64,000 nucleotides of DNA, from assembly GCA_037447655.1 (NCBI GenBank), contig JBBHKE010001969.1, forward strand, positions 336,441 through 400,440, read 5' to 3'. The stretch is from Zygnema cylindricum. Its lineage: Eukaryota; Streptophyta; Zygnematophyceae; Zygnematales; Zygnemataceae. The notes under the pieces are model-generated. The model was not told the DNA's origin. It did not search any database and worked only from the letters and a program-made list of their open reading frames with translations. Below are positions 14,430-23,800 of the stretch, piece by piece. How positions within the stretch are numbered: the first letter of the stretch is position 1; the number at the start of each line of letters is the position of its first letter. A program made the position numbers and the translations under genes.

Positions 14430-14690
14430 CTGTACCTTTTGTTGCTTTTGCTGCTATGTCATTTGAGATAAATCTATGGAGTCTAGTTCATCTTTAACAA
14501 TAATGTTCCTTGCTACAACTATTTTCTGCCTCTCAAACACAAAGACTCTATAACCTTTTGAGGGGTTATCATATCCTAACACAATACCCGGTAATCCCTT
14601 CGGTTCTATTTTCCATCTATCTGTAGACGTATCCAATATAAAGCATTGACTACCATAGACCTTAAATTGGCTAACATCTAGTTTGCTACC
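14430..14690 (-). pseudogene. integrase C-terminal region fragment, element A
   Basis: Part of an open stretch at 14454-14816. The recognisable portion is GSKLDVSQFKVYGSQCFILD, WKIEPKGLPGIVLGYD, GYRVFVFERQKIVVARNI, which is the region after the copia integrase core. It matches element B at 27800-28050. Upstream of about 14690 the frame reads foreign sequence. Confidence 0.8.
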
Positions 14691-14823
14691 TGACAGCTGT
14701 ACGTACGGAACTGTAATCTGATTGGTTCCGTCTATCAGTAGATAGAGTCTGTGAGAGAGATAGGACTTAGAAAAATTAGAAGATAGGACCCTCTCTCCCA
14801 GAGAGCTTCTATACAAAAGTTTT
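14690..14823 (+). repeat. X-type LTR core fragment embedded in element A integrase
   Basis: On + this segment reads GATAGAGTCTGTGAGAGAGA, TAGGACTTAGAAAAATTA, GATAGGACCCTCTCTCCC, AGAGAGCTTCTATACAAAAG. The same order of blocks occurs at 31450-31578 in LTR block X (GATAGAG…GACTTAGAAAAATT…AGATAGGACCCTCTCT…AGAGAGC…TATAAA). It replaces about 120 bp of integrase coding sequence present in element B (27690-27805). Orientation is opposite to element A. Nested insertion followed by deletion, or a gene-conversion patch, would explain it. Confidence 0.7.
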
Positions 14824-15943
14824 TATCTGCGAGCATTGACCTAGAGCTCTGCGTGAGAGGTCTATTCAGTCTTTTCGACACCCCATTTTGTTCTGGTGAA
14901 TATGGAACAGTCAATAGATGACTAATGCCTTCCTCAAGTAAAAAGGTTTCAAATTCCTTCGATGTATATTCACGACCATTGTTCGATCTGAGCTGCAAAA
15001 TATGTGAATTATGAAGTTTTTCAGCCCATGCTTTATAGTGTTTGAAGTGACCAAACACTTCACGTTTCTCCTTCATGAAGTAAACTTTTGTTAACCTGGA
15101 GAAATCATCTGTGAAGGTGACCATATATTTCATCCCCCCGGCAGATGGAACCTTCGCCGGACCAAAGACATCCGAATGAATTTGCTGTAAAAGTTTCGTT
15201 GACCGATGCTCAGACTCCTTAGGAAATGGCAATCTGTGGATTTTGCCTAAAGCGCAACCATCACAAGTTTTGACCGGCTCATCTGTGATTGATACACCCT
15301 CTATTTTTCTAGCAAGGACCATTTTCCTCAAACTATCATAGTTTACATGGCCTAATATTTTGTGCCACAACTCATCTAAGTGCAAAACATCAGAGTATAG
15401 GACATCATTCTCCTTGGTATTAGCCATATCCATGCGATACATCTTGCTACTATCTCTAGTACGTGTAACCGCAACCTTGCCATTTTGGCTAACAACCTGC
15501 CGACCATTTTTCAAATCAACCTCAAAGCCTTTACTCTCTACCAACGACGTAGAAAATAGATTTTTCTTAAAGTTAGGCACAAATAAGACATTGTGAAGAT
15601 TCCTTTCAATTGCTTTTTCTTCTACATCAACAAGTAAGGACACATCACCCACAGTACGAGTCTGGACACTCATTCCACAAGCATAATAAATATTTTTCTC
15701 CGGCGTTGCTTTCAGATTTTTGAAGATGGCCTTGTTCCAGCACATGTGGGCTGACGCTCTTGTATCTATTATCCATTCAGGGTCCTTCGCACCCACCATT
15801 GCAGCCGCCATAGGAATAGATCCGTATCGTCCTCCGTAGAAAGCGTCAAAGTCTTGTCTTGGAGAGACGAAGAAGCCGAAAATAGTGCATTTCCACAAGG
15901 TGTAGGCCCCGTGAAGCCTTTGTAAAACTAACTTTGTTGCCAT
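14735..15943 (-). pseudogene. protease-integrase region, element A
   Basis: A long open stretch with the protease site WIIDTRASAHMCW (glycine of DTG replaced by Arg), a GAG-pre-integrase region, the zinc-binding HKILGH…CDGC motif and the integrase core (IHSDVFGP, TFTDDFSR, RSNNGREY, SPEQNGVSKRLNR). The second Asp and the Glu of the DDE triad are changed (D to N, E to K), so strand transfer should be lost. The last ~30 codons are not integrase; they are read from the foreign fragment at 14690-14823. Confidence 0.9.
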
Positions 15944-15959
15944 TCCGGCCTATATAAAC

Positions 15960-16374
15960 CTGTATCGTTAGCTTTTTTAAGCTTAGGACAGAATTTGTAT
16001 CCATGACCTCTCTCACTACAATAAAAACATGCATTGTTAAATTGTCTATTTCCACCTTGATTAAACTCTCTGAACTGATTAAACTGATTCCTTTGCTGAT
16101 TAAACTGTCCTTTTCTCTCAAAGTCCGAATTAAAAGCCTTTACTTACTCAACATTGAGAATATTAGACATAACTTCCTCTTCTAGTAAAATAATGATGGC
16201 TAACTGTAAAGTCCAGCTAGCTTTATCTTTTTGTTTGAGCATGTCAAATGCTCCTTTCATACTACGAGGGAGACCCCTCATGAGCAATGTTGCCTGTTGA
16301 AAAGGAAAAAACACCCCACTTGCACAAGCATGTGTATCTAAAAAGATTTGAAATTTGTTAGAATCTTCAACCAT
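15960..16374 (-). pseudogene. gag C-terminal half with CCHC knuckle, element A
   Basis: The open stretch 16144-16374 reads FPFQQATLLMRGLPRSMKGA and KASWTLQLAIIILLEEE, the UBN2-type copia gag. It is followed, after a frame change, by a Gln/Asn-rich spacer and the knuckle NACFYCSERGHGYKFC (CX2CX4HX4C), encoded at about 15980-16040. In related elements gag forms the particle and the knuckle binds RNA. Confidence 0.82.
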
Positions 16375-16398
16375 TGTAACGCTAGTGTACTTATAGTC

Positions 16399-16767
16399 CT
16401 AAATTTTTCCAGCCAATAGAAGCTCTTCTTGGACATTAGCCTTTTCATAATCACTTTTAAGGGATTTCCATATATCAATTGCTATTTTCATTTTTATCCG
16501 AGACATAGCTAAGTCTTCAGATATACAAAATTTCAAAGTAGAACGAGCTTGCGTATTTTTGTTAGACCATGACGGATCAGATTCATCCAGCGAACCATCC
16601 AATATATCCAAAAGATTGACATTCTCAAAATGTGTCTCCACCATATCTGCCCAGTAAACATACTTATCTCCAAAAAATATTGGAATTCTTAATGACAGGC
16701 CCATAACCAGTTGTTCTACAACCACCGGTGCAGGTGGAGGAACAACAGTAGTAGTAGAAGTAGACAT
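16399..16767 (-). pseudogene. gag N-terminal part, element A
   Basis: 122 codons from ATG at 16767. The first 19 codons lie in the LTR, and the primer-binding site is translated in frame (…EQLVMG…). Then SLRIPIFFGDKYVYWADMVE and THFENVNLLDILDGSLDESD follow. A stop after LLLAGKI ends the stretch; in B the text continues as WDYKYTGGTMAEY. The start is supported because B and the A-type LTR share the same ATG context. Confidence 0.88.
16698..16708 (-). other. primer-binding site of element A (half initiator-tRNA type)
   Basis: The minus strand reads GGTTATGGGCC directly after the LTR. This is complementary to the anticodon stem-loop of initiator tRNA-Met (GGGCCCATAACC), the half-tRNA priming known for Drosophila copia and yeast Ty5, rather than to the tRNA 3' end. 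It also codes Val-Met-Gly in the gag frame. Confidence 0.75.
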
Positions 16768-17347
16768 GATACACTCTCAAAAGCTATCAAGAATCTTGCT
16801 AAACAGCTTTTTACAAGTGCTCACCAAATCTTATACACGCATCTAAACTTCACAAAGCTCTACCGAAGTATAGAGCAGCATAAACACTGACAACTCCCAA
16901 AGTTTTAGTACATTTGACCCGACAAGACTCAAGATATAATACGTAGAAGTTTCCCAAAAAATGTCTGCAGTTTTACAACTTGGAAGTTTGGATACATAAT
17001 ATGTTCTGAGTCTTAAGTCTTATACTTGTGTTGTACTCGCAACACCAGTGTACTTCAGAGGTAGGTCAAACCACCAAGCTACCACTTATCTGTCAAGCTA
17101 CCACTGAGCTATAACTAAGCTACCACTGAGCTATCACTAAGTTACCACTAAGTTGCCCACTAAGTTACCACTGAGTTACCCACTAAGTTGACTAGAATCG
17201 TATCTATTGCAGTTGCTCTATCTTGTACAGAATCACATGAAGAATATCAGACGCTGCGTTGTCCGTACGGACCTTATAAAATATAATCTAGTTTGCGTTG
17301 TCCTGTCTGTGTTGCTGCTCTGCTGCTGCGTTGCTCTGCTGCTGCGT
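16709..17347 (-). repeat. 5' LTR of element A, outer end missing
   Basis: Matches the last ~640 bp of the 733-bp LTR of element B, on the minus strand. It contains the gag ATG, a degenerate ~22-bp tandem (CTACCACTGAGCTATCACTA on +, 17085-17185), and the 12-bp palindrome GTCCGTACGGAC at about 17260. It ends at 17347, where a C-type LTR in + orientation begins with the shared bases GTTGTT. Confidence 0.88.
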
Positions 17348-18132
17348 TGTTCAGGACTTAAGTTTTTTTTGGTTGAGTTTAGTTCAGTACTTACCAAAAT
17401 TAGTGTGACAATGAAGTTGGGAGTTCAGGGTTCATTCACACTTGGGAAACGCGTCGTCACTTGAGAGAAATGCGTGAGTATGTCCTTAGTGGACGTACGG
17501 AAAATCGGTAGGACCACGGGAATTTTTGAAGTCAGTTCTACCGTGCCAAATCCTCTAATCAAACGGTTGACAGTCGCCGCCAACAAATATTGACGAGGCG
17601 TGACTAGATTTCTATCACTTTAAGTTGTCTGAACTTCGGTGTAAATATTTGGTAGAACAAAATTTTGTCTATAGTGAATTAGTTGTTTAGTGTTGAGAAT
17701 GTGGTTTATGACATACCTTCAGTACACAGATATACTCACAGTATTTGTTGTGTTAGAATGTTAGATGTGCCGCTGGAATGCCTCCGTAGAGCTTAGTGTA
17801 GTTTCGGTGTAAAGAAGTAGGACTTAGTGAATTTGATTCATTAGGAACAAATGATATGAAAACTGTACACTTAATTTTATGTAATTTATGTTCTGCATAT
17901 CTCACAGATCCGTAAGCGGAATTCATTTAAATTTGTGTGGGTTTTCCTTTGTATGTAAGCTACACTGTGCCAAATTTTCAGGACCACAAAAGCGTTTTTC
18001 TGAAAGTTAAAGTCTGTCAAAGTTGCTGTTCAGCCATCAATATTTGTGGAAGATTCCTCTTTTGATTTGTTATACGATCACTACTGTTGCATCTTCATCA
18101 TCTTCAGTGCCAGCAATTGTCTTCGAACAACA
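17348..18132 (+). repeat. C-type LTR, 5'-truncated
   Basis: Parallels 35980-36750 almost base for base (ACTTAAG, GTTCATTCACACTTGGGA, CGTCGTCACTTGAGAGAAAT, GGACGTACGGAAA) and ends CGAACAACA. The gag start codon present in other C LTRs (ACGATGACT) is ACGATCACT here, so the start is lost. It abuts element A's LTR in the opposite orientation at 17347/17348. Confidence 0.88.
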
Positions 18133-19388
18133 TGTCATACCTAAGTTTTATAAGGGCAGCTGAATTATGGAAGAGCTTAGAATGTATGTATGCAAAGACG
18201 TCTTTATATCATTGGCTTAGTAGTGTTACCAAAATAGTTTAACACAAGTATGTAGGAGGTAGTATGGAGAACCACTGTGTTGACTTACAAGTATTATTTG
18301 CAAAAAATGATTTGGCAGGGGGAAACTTTACAGATGCTCAACAAGCTATCTTGTTAATGAGAAGTCTACCTAAAGAATATAAGAGTGCACTAGATCGATT
18401 GACTTTAATTGATAAAAAAGATTGGAGCGTCACTATAGCTAGACGAGTTACTCTAGATGAAAAGGCTAATAGATACGTCTTATTAAGTGAAAGGAATATA
18501 AAGGAATCTAAGTCCCAGTTTCAGAAAGTTAAAGGTAATAGAGAGTTCAGAGATCGGCCAAAGAATTGTTTTTAGTGTAATGATTTAGGACATACCTTCA
18601 GGGTATGTCCATCGTATAAAAGTGCATGTGTTACACGAAATTTTAGAGATGGATGGGACAACACCCTAGTTCGAAACCCAACAAGAAAGGTATCAAGTGC
18701 TTCCGTGAGTGAGAGACAAGACTCGACAAATGACAAAAGGCATACACTATGTGTTGACGAATTTATGTATTTACCGACCTTCTGTGGTGTTTGGAATGGA
18801 GTAAAGGAGGAGGTGACAGGAAAGGATTTAATGTCTGTCCCTTTTCCCGACGTCAGATTGGTGAGTAACAAAGAGTTACAGGAGGAAGTGTTGTTTGAAG
18901 AAAGAGAAATTAGAGAAAGTGAAGGTCACTTGGAAGTGGAAGCCAAATAATACTTAAACATAAAGACTAATAAACTATACCCAATTTTTCTTGAAGGACC
19001 GGGCGAAGATATGAAGAAAACAAGAATTAGGAATGAGGTGTATAATGTGGAAACTGGTGGAAGGAGTTATGTCACCGAAGATAGTGTGGTGAAGGACGAA
19101 AGAGAGAAGGACACGATTTCTGTGACCTTATCAGATGAAAAATCTGTGAGTGAAAATTGCTTACAAGAAAGTTTGTTAACTAAAGCAAGAGGAGTTGAAG
19201 GAAGGGATGGACACTTAGAAGCAGAAACTAGAAGTAAGGTGGCCGTGAAAATTGGCGAACTAGGAGAAAAACAAAGAAAGACTGTTCAGAAAATTGGAGT
19301 GAGAAAAGAAGTTTGTGGGATTGAAAAATGTAATAGAAATGCAAAAGTTAAAAGAGTGCAGCTGAAAATAAAAAATAATCAAAATTAA
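18133..19388 (+). pseudogene. gag-like ORF with charged C-terminal extension
   Basis: One reading frame runs from 18264 to 19388 with only two internal stops (TAG at 18573, TAA at 18948). It starts as copia gag (GGSMENHCVDLQVLFAKND, AQQAILLMRSLPKEYKSALD), then has a knuckle whose third residue is the TAG stop (CF-stop-CNDLGHTFRVC), then NFRDGWDN as in related gags. From about 18700 on the product is unlike gag: a hydrophilic Glu/Lys/Arg-rich tail with no protease motif. Upstream, 18133-18263 retains VIPKFYKG and AAELWKSLE with ~200 bp of gag deleted between them. I do not recognise the tail. Confidence 0.7.
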
Positions 19389-19398
19389 AAATTCTCAG

Positions 19399-19626
19399 AT
19401 GAATGAAGTTGATGGAAGTAGCAAATCTATGGAGAAAAACATAAAGGTGAAACAGAAAACTAGTATTTGTGACTTTAAACGAGTAGAAAAGTGTGACAGA
19501 AATTTAAACTTTCAAACAAGACAAAAGATCATGAAGAAAACAAAAAGAAGTTGTAATAATCAAAGGATCAAGGGTAGAGGAAAACATGCTCAGAAAGTGA
19601 TCAAGAAAAGAGAGCGGGAGAAATGA
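19399..19626 (+). pseudogene. Lys-rich ORF continuing the charged extension
   Basis: 75 codons, +1 relative to the frame before it, with the same composition (KQKTSICDFKRVEKCDRN, KKTKRSCNNQRIKGRGKHA, VIKKREREK). Most likely the end of the same hydrophilic gag extension after a frameshift; it could also be chance coding in purine-rich DNA. No known domain is visible. Confidence 0.4.
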
Positions 19627-20334
19627 TTTTCTCGAGGATATTTTTGAAGAATGTGAATTTAGAAAAATCTTAGTTTTGGAAAAGCTTATATTACAGGCAT
19701 GTCTTATAAAGACAACTTCGTTTGACATTCGATTTGTTTTTAGTTGGACTTTAGATTTGTATTCTTTCTTGTTTATTTAATTAAAAAGAAACAAAAAGAT
19801 TTATTTATGTTTTTTTTTTTTTTTAAGACGAAGGAGGTGGTGGAAGTAATGACTTGTTCAGGAACGAAAATTTTGGGAGACATGGCAGAGAACAGCGAAG
19901 GAAGGAAAATTTCGGGAGACATGGCAGGGCGCAGCGAAAGCAGTGGAGAATCATCAAAAGAAGTTCGCGTCGCGAACAGCGACGCAGCGAAAGGAGTGGT
20001 GACGTATGACTTACACGAAAGGAGTGGTGAGGAGTGGTGACTTACACGCTGATTATTTTATTCCAGGTGCAGGCAACTAAATATTCAAGACAAATGCATT
20101 TATGGCGTAAAGGGAGCTATTACAGGACACTTTTTGCAACAAGGCAGCAAGCAACTAGGAATTGGCAGAGGGCAGCAGGAGCAATGGCGACGTCGGCAAA
20201 GCACTGGTGATGTGTTGTTTTTGCTAAATTTATTGTATGATGAACAGTGGAGGTTGATACAAAATTTTAAATATTTTTATTCTTTTGTTTATCCATCAGA
20301 GTGGAAACATTTGCGTATAGCATGAACTAATGAG
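19627..20334 (+). other. non-coding tail of the gag-only element
   Basis: AT-rich DNA with a ~15-nt T run near 19810 and a short ~45-bp imperfect repeat around GGGAGACATGGCAG (19876 and 19915). Open frames here (19744-20040, 20134-20325) have low-complexity ends and no recognisable motif; I do not call genes. Confidence 0.5.
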
Positions 20335-20352
20335 TCTAAAGCTTTAGGGGAG
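20335..20352 (+). other. polypurine-tract block, C/B type
   Basis: TCTAAAGCTTTAGGGGAG, identical to the blocks preceding the 3' LTRs of B (30031-30048) and C (40826-40843). It includes the palindrome CTAAAGCTTTAG. The LTR-like remnant that follows starts TATAG instead of TGTTG and fades after about 50 bp. Confidence 0.7.
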
Positions 20353-20431
20353 TATAGAATTTGAAAGCTTTAGTCTTAGTAGATGAGAATATGAAGAGGA
20401 AGTTAAAGGTAAAAAAGAGCAGCAGTTAGGA

Positions 20432-20565
20432 CTGCGATGTCAAACTAGCGCACCGTAGCAGCATAGCACTACATGCTGCACTTTGTATTCATACTGGGCT
20501 GCGATGTCAAACTAGCGTAGCGTAGCAACATAGCATTACACGCTGCATATTTTTATGGGTGCACG
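20432..20565 (+). repeat. 67-bp tandem duplication
   Basis: CTGCGATGTCAAACTAGCG starts at 20432 and again at 20499. The two 67-bp units share TAGCA…CATAGCA…TACA…GCTGCA with several differences. It lies just upstream of the polypurine tract of element E. Confidence 0.75.
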
Positions 20566-20612
20566 AAACTAAATTTTCGGGGGAGTGTTGTTTTGAAAAG
20601 TCAGTTTCGTGC
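20561..20612. repeat. 10-bp inverted repeat spanning the E tract and LTR start
   Basis: GCACGAAACT at 20561-20570 and its exact complement AGTTTCGTGC at 20603-20612 enclose the purine tract and the LTR's TGTTG. Stem 10 bp, loop 32 nt. Confidence 0.8.
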
Positions 20613-21511
20613 TTAACTGCTAATTGGATTTAATATGAAGGTTTGAATAGATTCACGGATTGGGGGAGCCAACGGATTGATAATTAAAGTTAAGTAAAAG
20701 ACTCATTGAGTGGTGTGAACAAGCAATGACAAATGGACGGCCAATCGCGAAGCGATCCGATGTAAAATAAACGAAATGTTGAAATAGGAGCCGCTGGTAC
20801 GGAGCAGCTGCGACGCAATTAAGTCAACGCAGTTGCGGCTATTTTTATGATCCGTACGGACAACGCAGCTAGCGCAGCTAGCGCAACTACGGATAATATG
20901 AATAGGATAGATTTCCAATAATACTGATAAAACGATAGTGGTAGCTTAGTTTCTAACATACGAAGAGTACAGTGTAAATATTATATACAACACAGGTTTG
21001 TCCTTTTGACTAGTTAGGTTATTAGAGTAGATACAGTACAGCTGGTATGCCTACATACTCTGAGTATAACTTGCAGGACTTAGATTATTTTATGCATCGC
21101 AATCAAGTTTATCAACGCAATGGCAAACTGTTTTCTGCATCTTTGACCTATTGGTGTGATCACTCATGTGAAACTATGTGGATTTATTCTATGATATAGA
21201 ATATGTATGTGTGTGAAGTTTCATTGTATTCCAGTATCTCTGTAAAATTCTGTGTACAGTCTAAGTGGTTAGTTTGTGAAGCGGTCAGCTAATTTTGGGA
21301 AACTCTGGAGCTTATATCTTCTAGATTCCTTGGTGGATTTGGCTGTAGATTTGGGAGATACATTGTATATGATATACTGCACATTGGGGCAGTTTGACGT
21401 GATTTTGGTTATTGTGGAGTAATCTATGCTGTGTGAAACACAACTTTTTTTTGAGGTAGTCTGTGGGTGTTTCCGTGAGAAATCCATGGCTGAAAAAGGC
21501 TTTGGACAACA
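20586..21511 (+). repeat. LTR of element E (3' LTR; rest of element not identified)
   Basis: Opens TGTTGTTTTGAAAAG directly after a purine tract (CGGGGGAG, 20578-20585) and ends GGACAACA before satellite resumes: the TGTTG…CAACA ends typical of this window. An ATG at 21486 (MAEKGFGQ) lies 26 nt before the end, as in the other LTRs, so it probably starts gag in a complete copy. Inside are GC-rich GCAGCTAGC tandems (about 20868), the palindrome TCCGTACGGA and GTGGTAGCTTAG, all shared in kind with the A/B LTR. A purine tract before it argues for a 3' LTR rather than a solo LTR. Confidence 0.72.
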
Positions 21512-22139
21512 AAGCTAACAAGTATTGTTATCTAAATCACATAAACCGTTAGCAATAACAAAAATGGTTATCTACATTACACAAATTTTTAGCGCTAACA
21601 TGAATTGCTACCTTACTTTGACATATTGTTAGGGCTAACACTAATTGTTACCTAACTTACACAAACTGTTAGCGCTAACAAGAATTGTTATTAACATTAC
21701 ATAAAATGTTAACGCTAATAGGAATTGTTACCTAACTTACACAAACAGTTAGCGCTAACAGGAATTCATATCTGAATTACACAAACTATTATCACTAACA
21801 AGAATTGTTATCTAAATTACACAAATTGTTGCGCTAACAAGAATTGTTACTTAACTTACACAAACTGTTAACGCTAACAAGAATTGTTACCTAACTTACA
21901 CAAAGTGTTAGCGCTAACAATAAATGTTACGTTACTTACACAAATTTTTAGTGATAACAGGAATTGTTACCTAACTTACACAAACTGTAGGCACTAACAA
22001 GAATTGTCATCTAAATTACCCAAACCGTTAGCGCTTATTGAAATTGTTACCTAACTTACACAAATTGTTAGCGATAACAAAAATTGTAACCTAAATTTCA
22101 CAAACTGTTAGCGATATCAATAATTTTTACCTAAATTAC

Positions 22140-22440
22140 ACGAACAATTAGCTTAAAAGATCACCAAACGAGAAACAATTACCCAAGTTTGTTCAACTAC
22201 CAAACTGTACTCAACACACCTAACTTCAAAACAGTTAGCAACAAATTGTATCTAAATTACACAAACTATTAACTATAATGTGAATTGTTATTTAAATTAC
22301 ACAAATCAAATGATAACAATAATTGCATCTAAATAACACAAACTTTGCGATACAAGAATTTTACCTAAATTATTAATAAATAAATTTATAACAAGAATTG
22401 TTACCGACACACAAAAACAAAGAATTCGAATTATTATCTA
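22140..22440 (+). repeat. degenerate zone within the second block
   Basis: From GAACAATTAGCTTAAAAG to about GAATTCGAATTATTATC the unit is barely recognisable, with deletions and foreign-looking words such as CAACTACCAAACTGTACTC. It looks like the decayed stretch at 2180-2420. Possible causes: old insertion/deletion scar or low-quality consensus. Confidence 0.55.
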
Positions 22441-23680
22441 ACTTAAACAAACTGTTAGCCCTAACTTTAATGGTTACTTAACTTACACAAAATGTTAGCG
22501 ATAACAGGAAGTGTTATCTAATTTACACAAAAAGAAAGCGATATAAGGAATTGTTACCTAAATTAAACAAACAGTTAGCGATAACCAGAAATGTTTCCTA
22601 AATTACACAAACAATTAGCGCTAACAGGGATTGTTACCTAAATTACACAAAGTGTTAGCGATAACAAGAATTATTACCTAAAGTACATAAATAGTTATCG
22701 ATAACAATAATTGTTACCTAAATTACAAAACATTCAGCACTAACAGGAATTCTTACCTAAATTACACAAACAGTTAGCGCTAACAGGAATTGTTAACTAA
22801 ATTACACAAACAGTTAGCGATAACAGGAGTTGTTACCTAAATTACACAAATAATTAGCGATAACAGGATATTTTACCTAAATTACACAAACTGTTAGGGA
22901 TAAAAAAAATTGTCTCCTAAATTACACAAATAATTAGCGCTAACAAGAATTGTTGTCTAACATACAAAAACATTTAGAGCTAACAAGAATGGTTACTTAA
23001 CTTACACAAACTGTTAGCGATAACACGAATTGTTACCTAACTTACACAAACAATAAATGCAAACAGGAATTGTTACCTAACTTACAGAAACTGTAAGCAA
23101 TAACAAGATTTGTTTTCTAAATTACACAAATAGTAAGCGCTAATAGGAATTGTTATCTAAATTACACAAAATGTTAGCAATAACAGGAATTGTAATCTAA
23201 ATTACACAATCAATTAGTGATAACACGAATTGTTACCTAAATTACTAAATTTATTAGCGATAACTAAAATTGTTTCCTAAAGTACACTAACACTCAGCGA
23301 TAACAGGAATTGTTACCTAACTGACACAAAAAGTTAGCACTAACAGGAATTGTTATCTAAATAACACAAACAGTTAGCAATAAGAAGAATTGTTACCTAA
23401 ATTACACAAACAATTAGCAATAAAAAGAGCTGTTTCCTAAATTACACAAACAGTTAGCGATAAGAAGAATTGTAACCTAAATTACACAAACTGTTAGAAT
23501 TAACAAGAATTGTTCCCTAAATTACACAAACAGTTAGCGATAACAAGAATTATTACCTAAATTAGAGAAACAATGAGCGCTATCAGGAATTGTTAACTAA
23601 CTTACACAAATTGTTAAACTAACAAGAATGGTTACCTAACTTACACAAACAATTAGCGATAACAAGAATAGTTATTTAAA

Positions 23681-23800
23681 TAACACAAACTTTTAGCAAT
23701 AACAAGAATTGTTACCTAAATAACACAAACTTTTAGCAATAACAAGAATTGTTACCTAAATAACACAAACTTTTAGCAATAACAATAATTGTTACCTAAA
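23681..23800 (+). repeat. three nearly identical adjacent monomers
   Basis: The 40-bp unit starting TAACACAAACTTTTAGCAAT repeats at 23681, 23721 and 23761. The first two are identical and the third differs at one base (AATAATT). Neighbouring monomers usually differ at several sites, so this is a recent local amplification. Confidence 0.85.

Larger units (their letters stand above)
12587..16767 (-). pseudogene. gag-pol polyprotein of copia element A (pseudogene)
   Basis: Read on the minus strand from ATG at 16767, which lies inside the LTR, to a stop at 12587. Order: gag (N-terminal MSTSTTTVVPPPAP, then WADMVETHF), CCHC knuckle, protease, HHCC and DDE integrase, reverse transcriptase with YVDD, RNase H ending TVGLSE. 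This is the copia order (integrase before reverse transcriptase). Several catalytic residues are lost: protease DTG is now DTR, the second integrase Asp is Asn (RSNNGREY) and the integrase Glu is Lys (SKRLNR). YVDD is intact. The frame is interrupted near 16390, 15960, 14735, 14430, 13640 and 13300. Confidence 0.92.
12211..17347 (-). mobile_element. Copia-type LTR retrotransposon A (minus strand, decayed)
   Basis: A Ty1/copia element read right to left: partial 5' LTR (16709-17347), primer site, gag, protease, integrase, reverse transcriptase, RNase H, polypurine tract, partial 3' LTR (12211-12426). It is the same family as element B: protein and LTR sequences run in parallel throughout. Both outer LTR ends are missing. 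The left edge passes straight into satellite and the right edge into a C-type LTR of opposite orientation, so no target duplication can be read. Coding is broken by frameshifts and stops, and 14690-14823 is replaced by foreign LTR sequence. The element is not autonomous. Confidence 0.93.
17348..20400 (+). mobile_element. gag-only, C-like copia remnant
   Basis: C-type LTR (17348-18132, first ~75 bp missing), an internal region with gag and a Lys/Glu-rich extension but no protease, integrase or reverse transcriptase, then TCTAAAGCTTTAGGGGAG (20335-20352) and a short C-like LTR start (…GAATTTGAAAGCTTTAGTC…). That is the layout of a non-autonomous element that would borrow enzymes from relatives. 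Its LTR is closest to the 5' LTR of element C (shared AGTTGGGAGTTC and GGGAATTTTTGAAG; no 30-bp duplication). Confidence is lower for the right boundary. Confidence 0.65.

Noticed and set aside
17207-17464. 85-codon + strand frame crossing the A and C LTRs
   Set aside because: It spans a junction of two LTRs of opposite orientation and has low-complexity Leu/Cys content; a chance frame.
19744-20325. Two frames downstream of the gag-only ORF
   Set aside because: They begin in or near poly-T and low-complexity DNA, show no motif and have no counterpart in related elements.
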